Shown here piece after piece: positions 22,251 to 34,194 of a stretch of 64,000 nucleotides of DNA. This stretch comes from Plenodomus lindquistii (lineage: Eukaryota > Ascomycota > Dothideomycetes > Pleosporales > Leptosphaeriaceae): the NCBI GenBank assembly GCA_025504975.1, contig JANUWI010000002.1, positions 3,224,001 through 3,288,000 of the forward strand. The letters are read 5' to 3'. Positions within the stretch are counted from its first letter, which is position 1. Each line of letters begins with the position of its first letter. Position numbers and translations under genes: made by a program. The notes beneath the pieces were generated by a model, which searched no databases, had not been told where the DNA came from, and was given only the letters and a program-made list of their open reading frames with translations.

Positions 22251-24037
22251 CTATTCGTCGGCATCCAACTCGACGACAGTCTTGGTCCATTGGCGAGCAG
22301 GGACCTTGCGCTTGAACAGAATATCGATCTCGCGGTAAGATCGATTCTTCATTTCGGGCAGGAAGAAGTAGGCTAGGAGGAAGCAGACGAAACCAGTTCC
22401 GCCCCAAACGTAACCGCACTTGCCACCAAGATTGGCCTCCTGTTCATTGTCAGCAATTGATCATTAGTGAGTTCAAACAAAGGGTCTTACGTTAGGGTTG
22501 AGCATGTAACTTGCGAGGAAAATGCAAGGAATGTTAACAACGTAGTAGCAACCACGTCCAACACCGGTCGTTAGAGGACGGAGACGAATGGCGGACGTTT
22601 CTCCAATGATGACCCAGGAAGCGGGCGCAGGACCCAACGTGAAAAGTACTGAGACGATGAGACCAAGGGAAGCTTGCGCAAGGGACGCTGCGTCCGAGCT
22701 GCCAACAGATCCAGCGATGCCAAGAGCGATCAAGAAGCCCACATTGATGAGCGAACCCCATACGTAGATGGTGCGGCGTCCAAGGTATGAGGTGAGAATC
22801 CAGGAGAGCATGACAAAGATCCATTGAAGTGCAGATGTAATGAGACCCATAGCGAACGCAGTGTCAGTTGACATGCCGGCCTGCTGGAAGAAGTAGACAG
22901 CCTGGTTGGCAATAAGGTTACCAGTAAGATTCTGGGCGGCGTACACACCGCACACAATCGCGGTGCGGTAGAGATCGGTGCCCTTGAAGAGTTCCAGAAG
23001 GTTGGGCTCCTTGACTGACTTCTCGAGATTGATTGTACGGCGCATCATGGCAACGGCCTCGCTGGTGTTCAAAGTCTCCTTGCGTCCCAACCGTCCAACT
23101 GACTTCTCTGCCTCTTCAAGGCGTCCCTTGCGGACTAGCCACCATGGTGACTCGGGCGCGAGCCAGATTAAGATAGCAAGAGGGGTGGGGAACATCCATT
23201 GGAGCGCGATAGGGACCCTAGCATCGTGTCAGCGACTCAATCAAATGTGGTAGAAGAGGGGTTTACGCACCTGTAAGCGCTAGGGCCATTGACCTTATTG
23301 TATCGGTAGGTGACGCCACCAACGATGATAGCACCAATAGCCCAGAACATTTGCAACATCTGAGTTGCAGGAGCTCGCAGCTGAATTGGTGTGATCTCGC
23401 TGCAGTATGCCGGTGCGTTGGCAATGAAGATACCCCATGGAATACCCTCAAGAAGCTGAGACACAAACATGACTGGCAGTGAGTTGCCGAAGTAGAATAC
23501 AAAGATGAAGGCGTTGAGGAGCATGAGGCCGGTGATGGTCGCCCAGCGGTATCCGATTTTGCTGGTAAGAGGCCCGGCCAGCATCACGCCAATGATTGCG
23601 CCAACTGGCCCACCCATCTGGAGAGCTGACTGCCAGCTGGCCGCAATGATTCTCTTGCTAGGGTCCGCGGCATCGACTATGCCGTATTCATTTGCGAATG
23701 CAGGTAGAGCGATGAAGTTACCCATGAGAAACACGCAGTAAGATTCCATAATCTGCCAATCATATTAGTGAATGTTTCTCATTGAGTAAATTAAGAGCAA
23801 GAGGGATCTTACAATGGTGCAAGACATGATGAACGCCCACAGAGCGGCCATGGGGTAAGCCTTGACAGCCTGAACCACTCCCATATCGTGCTCAACGGTC
23901 TCTGCGTCCATCGCAGCCAGCTTGTACTTGGCGGCGAGCGCCTTCTCGTCGAGGGCGGAGACATCTTCCACAGGAGAGCCCTTCTCGATTTGTTCGTCGT
24001 TGCCCATTGCCTTGACCTCGGCAGGATCGTGACCCAT
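22251..24037 (-). CDS. MFS sugar permease, maltose/alpha-glucoside type
   Basis: Four exons, 24037-23813, 23752-23271, 23217-22491, 22439-22251, all in phase; 540 residues. The sequence follows the fungal sugar-porter layout with 12 predicted membrane segments. Markers include FIALPAFANEYG in the first loop, LLEGIPWGIF, AYCSEITPIQLRAP after segment 4, APESPWWLVRKGRLEEAEKSVGRL in the central loop, FFLPEMKNRSYREIDILF at the end, and PASWVIIGETSAIRLRPLT. The acidic, charged N-terminal 60 residues are cytoplasmic. The pattern is closest to MAL31/MPH-type alpha-glucoside:H+ symporters, based on general family knowledge; the exact sugar cannot be read from sequence. It stands alone, without a neighbouring alpha-glucosidase or regulator. 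Confidence 0.85.
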
Positions 24038-27000
24038 TGTTGCTGATGTGGACCGGGACGTCCAAAGTGTAGTGTAGTTGAGGATGGCAGGGAGAGAGAA
24101 TCAAAGACGAGTACCCGGGAATGCTCCACCTTATAAACAGCACAGGGGAGCGGTATATTAATCGGCAGAGAAGGACGTTGGACTAAGTCTTCCAGGATGT
24201 CTATCTACGCTTCTGCGTTCCTACGGGCACAGTGCCTAGCTAGGAAGTCGGACACACGCCGATCCCCCAAGCCGTGTGTGACTTGACGGACAGAACCTCG
24301 TTCGTACCTCATGAGTCGCGACCGATGGACGAGGCTTCGTGGGAGGCGGATGGGCTACCTGAAGAGTGAGTAGTGCCTCGTACTACATTATGGTGGCTTG
24401 CTCTCCATGTAACCTTCGGCGTTTACTGCGATGATGGGACCACGCCGCCGCAACGGGCTTCGTGTTGAGGGCATGGCAGCCTATCAGAATGTTGGCCCGT
24501 AAAGCTTTGTCCAACCACTACCCCGTCCCCGCACGCCAGAAAACAATTTATCCGCCCCGCCGAGCCTTAATCCCCAGGTTCTCCATCCCTCTCCACGCTG
24601 TCAGTGTTGGAATCGCGGTGGTGATACACCGAGACGCCGCGCGCTCGGAGGTATTTCCACTCTTTCTCACGGCATTGGCTCGCTACCAACAGAAGCATGC
24701 GGAGTGCGGACGAGTACGAAGAAGAAGAGCTTGGTGTCTGCCACAAAGCAGGACTTGGCTACATAAGCTACTCGTGGCTTGATCTGGGCGAACACCAAAT
24801 CTGAAGCCGTTGGTATCAGCCTCAACTCGGTTCCAGACGAATCTTCACGAGTCGTTGCACCGGAACAACCCAGTCCAGCGTGTCGGTAGGATGCCGCCGC
24901 GGCTTCTACATAATTCTTCGTCCATGTGATTGCGAAGGTTTGTGTGGTTGAGTGCATGACGATCAGCACAGACCCCCATGGGGCCGCTTGAAAAGGCCCC
25001 ACCAATCAATGCATACACCATCGTCTCCGGCCTGATGGATACACTACCCAAAGCAGACTGTTCGTCCGCTCACGCGTTCATCAGTGCTCGACTTAGACCG
25101 TGAGATGAAATTTACAATGTCCGATATTCCATGAGAAATTCATTCTAGATCTCCGGTAGCAAAAGACAATGCCAGCCACGCTTTTCCATTGGACCGCATC
25201 ACGAGGAACCCGTTGCAGGCCTGTGTTAGCACGTGGTAATTGAGCTCCACAAGTGGACATTTCGTTCCCCAGCTTCGAGACCCACAGTCATCTTGATCAG
25301 ACCAGGCCCCCGGTACTGTGCAGATGGAGGTTGGAGGTTGATGTGGATTGGAACTACTGTGGTATGTTCTAGCGCTGCATTAAGACTGACAAATCGAGCA
25401 TACGTTTTCAGACTTCCCCACCCCCAGAAAATGACCCACCTTTGAACAGGCATCACCATCCAGCTTGCCACTGACCAACAGTCCAGGCTCGTGTTCTGTT
25501 AAAACGATTGACTTGAAAACAGATCTTCTATATCGATATTCAGTGGAACTTCAATTTCCTCGGTGAGTCAGTGGTCTTGGTGTGGTCTCGATTGTCATCG
25601 TATCTTCGAGAGCAACTCACAATGTCATGACTATCATGTCCAAGATACGATCCGTCACCAAAAACAATACAATCGTCCAAGACCTGATCAGCTGTGGGTC
25701 TCACGATGCTAAGTTTGCTGATATTCAAAACTTAGACTACCTCAGCCAACAGCTCTCGACATCTACTATAGCATTCCACCCTCACTCGCAGGTGCTTTCG
25801 GGTCATGGCCAGCTTCTGGGTATACGTCCGATCGCCTGAGCATAGCTAACGTCCTCTGGTCAATACCTTCAACCCACTCGTTCAGGTTATTGGTCTCCTT
25901 ACGACAGGGCTAGGTTTACAAGAGCGATATCACGGGGCTCTCCACTACTATACAACACTACGAGAAATAAATCGATCAAGCTGAAGTTGATCCAAGAGAA
26001 GGGTGGCAGAGTTAATCGCACCACCGTTTGATACAGATCATGTCAAAAGTCTGAATGGTAGTTGGACGACGATATTGCTCAGCGCTTCGATCTCACCTTG
26101 TGCTAACAGCTAGACATCTCGAATCTACGGTGCACAACCTTCCCGCAATTCAGTGACGATAAGTCGACGAACTTTACAGCTCCTCGCTTGCGATACGACG
26201 GCCTCAGACCAGACGACGCCTACGTTTTTCCTTTGGCGTAGACCAACTTTCGCAACACAACTATCATGGGGAAACGAAAACTATCTCTCCATGCTGAGCG
26301 CGGATTCCATCGAGGGTAGAATGAGCAGCGTTGCCAAGCTAGTAAATGTTCTACAAATTGTGGCAAGTCTTGTTGATCCGGAAATAAGGAAGCGAAATAT
26401 CGACACAGAAGCCATGTTCGTTCTCGCATCAGCACGGAACAGACGTATTCAGCAACCAGAATGATCCTCTACCTCACGATATTTTACACGCATTACCGCA
26501 TTACCGCGTCACCTTCATGAATGAGTTATACTTTCAAACTTGAGCGTCCTGCGTTGATAGATGTGCCTGAGTGTTACATCACGCATTATACTTCAACACA
26601 TATCCTACATATCAGTCTTCGTACCTCTCAATATTCTCCCCTTCTTCCCTTCATAAGCTCTCCCTCTCTCTCTTCGCTGTCTGTTCTACATACACGTTCG
26701 TGCCACAGAATCGGGCCATTGCGATTCCTCCTACACTCGATTTCAGATATCCTCTCTAGCTTTACCTAACTTCTGAACCTTCCGATAAGCTTGTCAGACA
26801 CGCCGTCTACCAACTATGGTACTGCACTGCTTTCCTGCTCCGTATTGGCAATTAGCAATTGCCTTGTGGGACCAAGGCCCGAGGACTTAGGGCGTCATTG
26901 GAAGCCACAGCATACCTGTATCACTGAAAAGGCCAGGAGCGAATGGTGCTTAAGGACTCCATAGGAATACTATCATTAGGATATTTTGGACGCCAACATA

Positions 27001-27690
27001 CCGAGACTATACGCTGTCTGGTTGAGATCGTGCAACACACGTATAGCACCATCTATAAGTACAGCTATCGCCCTGAGTATGGGGCTTCCTCAGCTGACGT
27101 TCAGGTAATACAGTATCAGTAATCCTATAGATTTGGGCCATGCCCTCACCATGTCGAAATTTCTTCTTCAGTTCAAACCTGGCTAAGAAGCGCAAGGCTG
27201 AGGACACATCTGTAAAACTGTAGCAAAATATGTGGCACTGGAAGTATATCGCAATGACACGGGGTCGTCGCAGTCTAGCTATGGTAAAAGGGATGATGTG
27301 GAGTGAAAGCCAAGACGAGGCTTGTGGGGAGGCTGCTGTGGAGATGCCAGCAGCAAGCAACGCCAGCAACCCTACTTTAAGTACCGAGACAAACACTACT
27401 GAAGCATCGGCAAGCATGCGACAAATGATGAGAAAACATGGGCTGATGCAGTTTCGGAAAGCCGAGCAAGCCAGTGAAAATGGATTGCCTGGGTGATTGG
27501 ACATGCCGAGCAACGTGACCTGAGCCCATGGAGGACTCCGAGATCCTCGGCCTACGCGTCTCAACGTCGCCCCACAAGCTCAGCTTAAAGCCACTCTCCG
27601 CACTCCGCAATCTTTCTTCGCCACTCATCTCTACACATACGTGACATTTGTTTGCACACCTCAATTCAACACGTGTAGATACCTTTCAAG
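24038..27690. other. Long gene-poor stretch with possible gene relics
   Basis: About 3.6 kb without a supported gene. Two stretches look faintly protein-like: 25630-25839 (TIVQDLISCGSHDAKFADIQ in the plus frame) and 26153-26464 (ending SVAKLVNVLQIVASLVDPEI). They lie in different frames with stops between, and I could not join them by sound splice sites, so they may be relics. The MFS promoter is at the left end and the thiolase promoter at the right end. Confidence 0.35.
27538..27550. promoter_or_regulatory. Candidate FarA/FarB (CCTCGG) site upstream of thiolase
   Basis: CCGAG, two bases, then CCTCGG forms an imperfect palindrome about 140 bases before the thiolase start. CCTCGG is the known core bound by FarA/FarB (Ctf1-type) fatty-acid regulators at beta-oxidation promoters in filamentous ascomycetes. 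Use here is an inference. Confidence 0.45.
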
Positions 27691-29028
27691 ATGACTGAAC
27701 GCCTAAAGTCGATTGTTAACCAGCTCACGCCCTCGAGCAGCGGATTGTCGGCCATGTAAGTTCACCGCCAAGGCTACTTCGCATGTGAAGGTGCATCGTC
27801 GCGTACGACAAGAGCAATAGCTGACAACAAACGCAGCACCACCCAAAACGCCGACGATGTAGTCATCACCCTCGCGATCCGCACGCCCCTCACAAAAGCC
27901 CACAAGGGCGGCTTCAAAGACACAACCCTCGACGGCATCCTCGTCAAGACGCTCAAGCAAGTCGTCGCAAAGTCCAACCTCGACCCCGCCCTCGTCGAAG
28001 ACATCTGCCTCGGCAACGTCAGCGACTCAAAAGCCGCCTACTACGTCCGCGCCGCCATGCTCGCCGCCGGCTTCCCAAACACCACCTCGGGCTCCAGCCT
28101 CAACCGCTTCTGCTCGTCCGGCCTCAAAGCCGTGCAAGACATTGCCAACCAAATCGCCACGGGCTCCATTGAAATCGGCCTCGCCCTCGGCGCAGAAAGC
28201 ATGACCGTCGGCGGCGACCGCCTCGAGCGCCCCTTTGTCGACGAGATCCTCACAGCCAACCAAGACGCAGCAGACTGCATGCAACCCATGGGCCAGACCT
28301 CAGAAAACGTAGCAAAGGACTTCAACATCCCCCGCGAGCGCATGGACAAGTACGCTGCGGAATCGTATCGGCGTGCCGAAGCCGCACAAAACGCCGGCTG
28401 GTTCGACGACGAAATCGTCCCTATTAATACCGTTGTCAAGGATCCTAAGACTGGTGAGGAGAAGAATGTAACGCTTACGCGCGACGAGGGCATCCGCGCA
28501 GGAACTACCTTTGAATCCCTGCAAAAAGTCAAACCCGCCTTCCTCCCCCACGGCGACCGCTCCCACGCCGGAAACAGCTCTCAACTCACCGACGGCTGTG
28601 CAGCCATCCTCCTCATGAAGCGCTCCACCGCGCAAAAACTCAACCAGCCTATTCTCGGAAAATTCGTCGGCGCGACAGTCGCCGGTCTACCGCCTAGAAT
28701 CATGGGTATTGGCCCTACCGTCGCGATCCCAAAGCTCCTGTCCAAGTTTGAAATCAGCCTTGATGATGTCGATGTTATTGAGATTAACGAGGCGTTTGCC
28801 AGTATGGCGGTGTATTGTCTTGATACGCTCAAGATTGATCATCAGAAGATGAATGTTAGGGGTGGCGCGATTGCGCTGGGTCATCCGTTGGGGTGCACGG
28901 GCGCGAGGCAGATTGTTACGGGACTGAGTGAGTGTCGGAGGCAGAAGAAGAAGATTTTGCTGACGAGTATGTGTATTGGAACGGGTATGGGCATGGCGGG
29001 CTTGTTTGTAAATGAGCAGAATGTTTAG
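27691..29028 (+). CDS. POT1: Peroxisomal 3-ketoacyl-CoA thiolase
   Basis: Two exons, 27691-27755 and 27837-29028, joined in phase by an 81-nt intron; 418 residues, the usual thiolase length. It carries out the last step of peroxisomal beta-oxidation, cleaving 3-ketoacyl-CoA with CoA to acetyl-CoA and a shortened acyl-CoA. The N-terminus MTERLKSIVNQL contains RLKSIVNQL, a match to the PTS2 pattern R-L-x5-Q-L, so import by Pex7 is expected. Active-site residues are visible: Cys114 in NRFCSSG, His371 in GHPLGCTG, and Cys401 in SMCIGTGMG. The second exon is GC-rich and codon-biased, suggesting strong expression. A CCTCGG motif about 140 bases upstream fits fatty-acid induction. Confidence 0.93.
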
Positions 29029-29484
29029 AGAGGGAGGGGGTATGACATGTAGCGTTATTGACTAGTGTTGTTTTTCGACATTGTATACATGGATAAATAG
29101 TATATTCTTCACCAGATCACTTTAGTCGCTTATACTTGCCACAGCGCCATCTGTGATCATGGGCTGGTGTCAATTCTTCATGGCAAAAGTATCGTGGTTC
29201 CAAAGACTTGTAAAATGTAAAAACACATTGTCATGTCATCTATGGGGCGTAGTCTATCATAACCATCGCGTTAACCATGTCTCTCCCCTCCCACTCACAT
29301 CCGAATGGAACAGAAAACAGCTCATATCACCCCATCCCAAGTGCGCAAGTTCCCAGGTTTACCAACGCTCCCTTTAAAATGCTTTTTTGCAAATCCCATT
29401 TCATTCATAAGCTTGGTTTCTATCCCACATGTGACGCCATGGCTTCAGATGCTGGAACAGTGTCTAAGGCAAGGAGACAGTTAT
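29029..29484. other. Intergenic, convergent 3' flanks
   Basis: 3' flanks of the thiolase and HSP88 genes. The T- and A-rich tract near 29040-29130 may hold polyadenylation signals. No gene recognised. Confidence 0.45.
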
Positions 29485-31992
29485 TTAAGCCTCCTCAACA
29501 CCGTCAGGTTTTTGGGTATCGGCGTCCGGCATGTCCGCGTCCTTCTCCTCGGCGGCTGGAGGAGCATTCTCAGCCTTCTTGGCCTCGGCTTCCCGCTTGG
29601 CACGCTCGAGTTCGGCTTGCTTTGCGGCGTGCTCCTTTTGGTGCTTCTCCATGACTGCTTGGCGCTCGGCCTCGATCTTGTCGTTGTAGCGCTGGATAAT
29701 GGGACCGGCGATTGAGCGAATGTCCTCCTTCTTGGAGACATACTGTGCCTTGGACGCATCATCGCCATCATCGTATAGCCATTCCTGGAGTACATGTTAG
29801 CATCGTGATCAGATGTCCAATCGAATCAGCCTTACCTCAATCTGCTCGAGCTTGGCGTTGAGTCTTGACTTCTCCTCGTCGCTGGCAAAGTCGGCGTATA
29901 CGTCGAGGATCTTGTCCTTGAGTTCGTAGATCATGCTCTCGAGGTTGTTCTTCTCGTTCTCAGTGTCGGCAACGAGCTTGTCCTCCATGATCATCGAGTT
30001 TTCGCGCTCCGCAGCAATTTGCTTGCTAGACTCGTCGAGTGATGCGGTGCCTGCGGACAGCGGTAGGTCGCCCTTCCTCTGCTGCTTCTTGACCTTGCGC
30101 ATCTTCGGGGGCTCCTTGGGGGCGTCCTTGTCAACATCCATTGCCTGCGTGAGATATGTCAGCTCGTCGGTTGCATATGCGGAAGCAGGTGGACGCGCAA
30201 GTACAGATTCATCAGACTTGTGACGTTTCGCCGCAGGCTCCGAAGGGGGGCTTATTCGGCCATTGCTCGAATCATTGGGAAAACTGGAATTACGTACGTC
30301 ACCCTCTTTCTTCTCTTCTTGTGGAGGCTCGGGGATGGGCTCCTCGACCTCAGTCTCCTCCACGTAGTATCCAGACTCGACGTTGAGCACGCCGTGGATA
30401 TTCAGGCGAGCCTTGAGCTTGCAGATCATGAAGTCGCCCTTGGGGTCCTCCTTCACACCTTTGACGGAAAATCTTCCGATCCATGGGTTGGCCTTGCCGG
30501 GAAGTTGTTCTGGCTTGGCGTATCTGGCCTCGAGGTCGAAGGGGTGTTTTCGGTAGAAGGTCAGGATCTTTGTGGACGGCATAACGTTACCCTTGTTGAA
30601 GACTGTGAGGTTGGTGTCCTCATCTGGAATGTCTTGTGACTTTTCCCAGGTGAATTCGACGGGGTAGTTGACCATGTCGTGAACAGAGAAGTCACGAACA
30701 CGGAAAACAGGCGAGAGGATAGCGCAGCTGAAGGCACATCCGCGAGCGACGGCCTCGTCCTGGTTGAGTGTGAAGGAGAGGGTCTTGCCGAAGAACTCTT
30801 GGATGCGGGCCTTGAGAGCGGGCACGCGAGTGCAACCACCGACCATCTCAATGGCGTCGATGTCGGCGGGGGTGAGCTTGGCCTCGGCGAGAGCCTGCTC
30901 AATGGGAGCGGTGGCACGCTCAAGGAGAGGGGCCATCAACTCTTCGAGCTCCTCACGCTTGAGCATACCGCGCACATCGACATCGTTCATGATGGACTCG
31001 ACGTTGATGGGTGCGGCGTTGTTGGCGGACAAGACCTTCTTCAACTTCTCAACACCAGCGGCCAGGCGGAAGCGAGCCTTGCCGTTCTCCATGACGTTGA
31101 TCTTGTACTTCTCCTGGAACTCCTTGGCAAAGTGCTCGACGAGGGCCTTGTCGATGTAGCGACCACCGAAGTGGCGGTCCCAGGCACTCGACTTGACAGC
31201 CAACTCGCCCTTTCTGAACTCGACAACGGTCGCAGTGTAGTTGCTGTGGCCGATGTTGACAAAGACTACCCGCCTAGGCTTCTCCTCTGGCGCTGGGAGG
31301 TCGAGTTTTGTGATGCCGTAGCCGAGGGCGACGGCGGTGTTGTCGTTGATCAGCCTCAGGCACTTGAGGCCGGCAATGTCCGCAGCGTCGAGGATGGCGC
31401 GGCGCTGGGCATCTGTGTACCAGACGGGGCAGCTGAGGACGACATCGGCGACGGGCAGCTTGAGCTCGGCAGAGGCGGTGGCCTTCATGCGGGTGAGGAA
31501 CATGGCGGTGATCTGGGTGGCTGTGAACTGCTCCTTCTTGCCCAGGTAGGTGACCTCGGCGCCGACCTGGCCGTTCATGTCGACGAGGGGCGCCGACACG
31601 AAGTCCTGCTCAATCTGAACATCGGGGTCGCTGAGGGAGCGGCCGGCGAGGCGGACGAAGGACGAGACGGTGTTCTTGAGGTTGGAGATTTCCTGGTTCT
31701 TTGCGGCCTCGCCGATATATCTGCTCTTGGGGCCGAAGCCTACGAGTGATCTAAATGGGTGTTAGTATGGTATACGAGGGCTGGTGTTTACATGGCGGTG
31801 AAAGGGATTGCTTACGGTGTCGCACGGTTGGAGACTTCATTTGCAATCTGTGTCCAGTCAGTATGGTCCAACAGACAGTGCACGACGACTGCACAGTGGC
31901 TCGAGGGGAGCACTTACGACATCGACACCGCGGTTGCGCGCAACAGCAATGACGCTGTTGAGCGTGCCCAAGTCAACACCCACTACAGACAT
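29485..31992 (-). CDS. HSP88: HSP110-type chaperone HSP88 (Sse1 family)
   Basis: Five exons, 31992-31918, 31847-31816, 31750-30298, 30144-29836, 29784-29485; 722 residues. It begins MSVVGVDLGTLNSVIAVARN, the HSP110 form of the HSP70 ATPase start. The nucleotide-binding domain (about 1-380) includes DAADIAGLKCLRLINDNTAVALGYG, NIGHSNYTATVV and EMVGGCTRVPALK. The substrate-binding part carries the longer acidic loop and extended helical lid of HSP110s, with a charged C-terminus. These proteins are cytosolic nucleotide-exchange factors for HSP70 and hold unfolded protein. Intron 3 (30297-30145, 153 nt) is a multiple of three without stops. Its removal joins KKEGD to AMDVDKDAPKEP as expected for the family. 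The gene diverges from the Fta1-like gene. Confidence 0.92.
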
Positions 31993-32526
31993 GATGTTTC
32001 TCGTCTAGGGGCTGTTATCTGGGGTGGGCGGGGTATTGTGTTTGTATGCGGTCGCAGCGAAAATGAGTGGTGACGCGGGGAAAGAGTCGGGGGTCGCAGT
32101 ATGGCGGCGTGTGTGGTGTATGCGGTGTGGCCGGCAGCCGGAGTGAGAGGATTTGAATAGAGCGCGTCCACTTTTTTGCGAGGCTGGCTTTTGCGTGCAG
32201 AGAACTTCACAGAAGTTTCTCGATGCGACGGTTTAGCGCGGGGCTATTGCAGGCGGTTAGGTCATAGCAAGCTTGGCAAGGCTGTCAGAGTCAACAGTCA
32301 ACAAGTCAACAACACGCTGCGTCATGTCGGCTCCACTGTCGTCTAGCAACAACAAACCGTAACGTAACTGTCGCCAGCGTTCCCTGTCGTCGCGTCGCCG
32401 TCGCACACAGTAGAGTAGAGTCGCACGGGTACCGGCTAGAGTAATGCGCCTATGACTGCAACAAGCTCATCATCACGCGTGACTTGACACGTGTAGCCCC
32501 CCATCGACGCTGCCCCCCCGACTGCC
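31993..32526. promoter_or_regulatory. Divergent promoter region, HSP88 and FTA1-like gene
   Basis: 534 bases between two divergent starts. It contains a heat shock element candidate at 32201-32220. No coding sequence is supported. Confidence 0.5.
32201..32220. promoter_or_regulatory. Candidate heat shock element
   Basis: Read in five-base units: AGAAC, TTCAC (off register), AGAAG, TTTCT. This matches a gapped nGAAn-(5)-nGAAnnTTCn element, a form bound by yeast Hsf1. It lies about 210 bases upstream of the HSP88 start. Confidence 0.45.
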
Positions 32527-33717
32527 ATGGCCGACATCCCACCCTATCCGCTCTACAACAAGACCTACACCCTCTATCGCCTCTCGCCCCTGCATCACGG
32601 CGACACCCCGCTGCTAGCCGAGCGCGCCCTGAAAAGCCATGCGAAGCGACTGAAGGAGCAACTCAAGGGCGACAACGTGCGTGGGGTGCAGGTCGACTTT
32701 GCCAGCGCAGAGGAAACGGCACGGTTGGGCCCGCTCGACGAGTGCAGCTGGGAGCCCATTGGCGACGAGGATGCCTGGATCGACCGGTACCGCCAGTCTG
32801 TCGACCCTGATGCATCGCAGCTGTCCTCTGCGCTGAGCCCAGACAAGGCGCGTGGAATCGAAGTAAGCCTCGACTATGAGAAGCAGTCATACAATGCTCT
32901 CCTGCTGCGCGACCCTGGCGTGACGGCCTCACCAGAGGCCTTCACTTCGCTTCCCTTGTTGCTGGTCAGGATGCCAGGACCGATACGCGACATCTTCCTC
33001 AACTATATACGCACAACCTTCGACGCGCACGTCGCACCCCTAAAGCTGCCCTCGCCCTTTATCACGTCCAGTCTCGAGACCTACTTCAAGCACCTGACCT
33101 CGCCCTCCTCCACCCAGACCATACCAGACGTCATACGGTCACTCCAAATACAGCTAGCTTTTCCAAGTACAACAACGCTTCTCAAGCACATCGACATTTC
33201 CATAGCGGGTGCAGATGTCGCGGGCTTTGTTAGTAGAGGCGTCTCGACGCAAAAGTCGCAAACTAGACCCTTTACAGCTGCCCTGTCAAGCTACTTGAAG
33301 AAGCACCTTGCCCTTGACATGTCACATCCCAAGGTTCAAGTATCCAAGATTTCATGTAGCAGCTTCCACCTCGGCACTGAGCGTCTGAAATTGGTTGCTC
33401 CGGACACACTAGCCGATACGTCTTTCTCGGACGAGGGTGCAGCCTCCCAAGATGCAAGCGCTGGTCAGCTTGCTGTGCAAGAATTCTACTCATCTTTAGT
33501 CCAACAAGCTGCTGGTAGTGGTATCTTCTTGCCCGACGATCTGGCAAATGGTGGAAGAGACGATACACCTTCGTCGACTGCGAGCGCCAAGGCTGGGAGG
33601 AGGAAAAGAGCTGTCAGCAGTGCAGCTGTAGCAAATAACAACCAAAAGAAGGCAAAAGGGAAAGGAAAGGAGAATGGCTCGCGCGTGAACGGAGACGACA
33701 GCATGGTAGATGTTTGA
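32527..33717 (+). CDS. FTA1: Kinetochore Sim4/CENP-L-like protein Fta1
   Basis: Single exon of 396 codons. The N-terminus PPYPLYNKTYTLYRLSPLHHGD followed by a conserved stretch with RGVQVDF, then RGIEVSLDYEKQSYNALLLRD and FTSLPLLLVRMPGPIRDIF, fits the Fta1 (CENP-L) family, a part of the constitutive centromere-associated network (COMA/Sim4 complex) that pairs with the Mis15/Chl4 (CENP-N) homologue at the inner kinetochore. The C-terminus is basic and disordered (AGRRKRAVSS, NNQKKAKGKGKEN), probably a nuclear localisation signal. Family assignment is from remembered pattern, without alignment. The gene diverges from HSP88, with no functional link seen. Confidence 0.75.
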   Translation: MADIPPYPLYNKTYTLYRLSPLHHGDTPLLAERALKSHAKRLKEQLKGDNVRGVQVDFASAEETARLGPLDECSWEPIGDEDAWIDRYRQSVDPDASQLSSALSPDKARGIEVSLDYEKQSYNALLLRDPGVTASPEAFTSLPLLLVRMPGPIRDIFLNYIRTTFDAHVAPLKLPSPFITSSLETYFKHLTSPSSTQTIPDVIRSLQIQLAFPSTTTLLKHIDISIAGADVAGFVSRGVSTQKSQTRPFTAALSSYLKKHLALDMSHPKVQVSKISCSSFHLGTERLKLVAPDTLADTSFSDEGAASQDASAGQLAVQEFYSSLVQQAAGSGIFLPDDLANGGRDDTPSSTASAKAGRRKRAVSSAAVANNNQKKAKGKGKENGSRVNGDDSMVDV

Positions 33718-34194
33718 GTGATGCTTGCGGTAAGCAGCATAACACTTTTCTTTTCACACGGCTTCGCTCTCATCATTTCCCTGCATAGCGGGCGTATCGT
33801 CACTTCTTCTTGGCACTTGTACTATGATACCCAATGTAGCTTTACTTTACTATCATGAGTTGATTTCCTCTCATATGTGATTGCATACGGTTGTGATTGT
33901 TGTGATGGTCGCCCCTGACATCTTCCAAGTGTGTTTGCTCTGGGTGTCGGATGGACCCCACCCATGCGCACCTTCCTTCTTCACCTGCGATTTCGCAAGT
34001 GACAGGCCAATCACGCGCCGGCTGTCTCTCCCCATAACTCCCAGTGCTTCCATTGCTCATTTCTACTCTCAACCATCAGCGTATATAATCCACATATGAT
34101 GAAGCACTTGCGACCTCCCTGTCCAAGGATCACCGCCCTTGCCAGCTACCAAACGACTATTCCCAAAAGTCACACACTCTACACTCACAACAAG
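33718..34194. other. Intergenic region
   Basis: Between the FTA1-like gene and the next plus-strand gene. A TATATAA box at 34082-34088 lies about 110 bases before the ATG at 34195, which is why that ATG is preferred to the one at 34096. Confidence 0.45.

Noticed and set aside
27007..27564. 185-codon minus-strand ORF upstream of thiolase
   Set aside because: No domain, ordinary promoter location, and the sequence has no coherent pattern.
28041..28532. 163-codon minus-strand ORF
   Set aside because: Antisense shadow of the thiolase exon.
30679..31749. 356-codon plus-strand ORF
   Set aside because: It is antisense to HSP88 and rich in Gly, Val, Leu and Asp, the usual shadow of a GC-rich coding strand.
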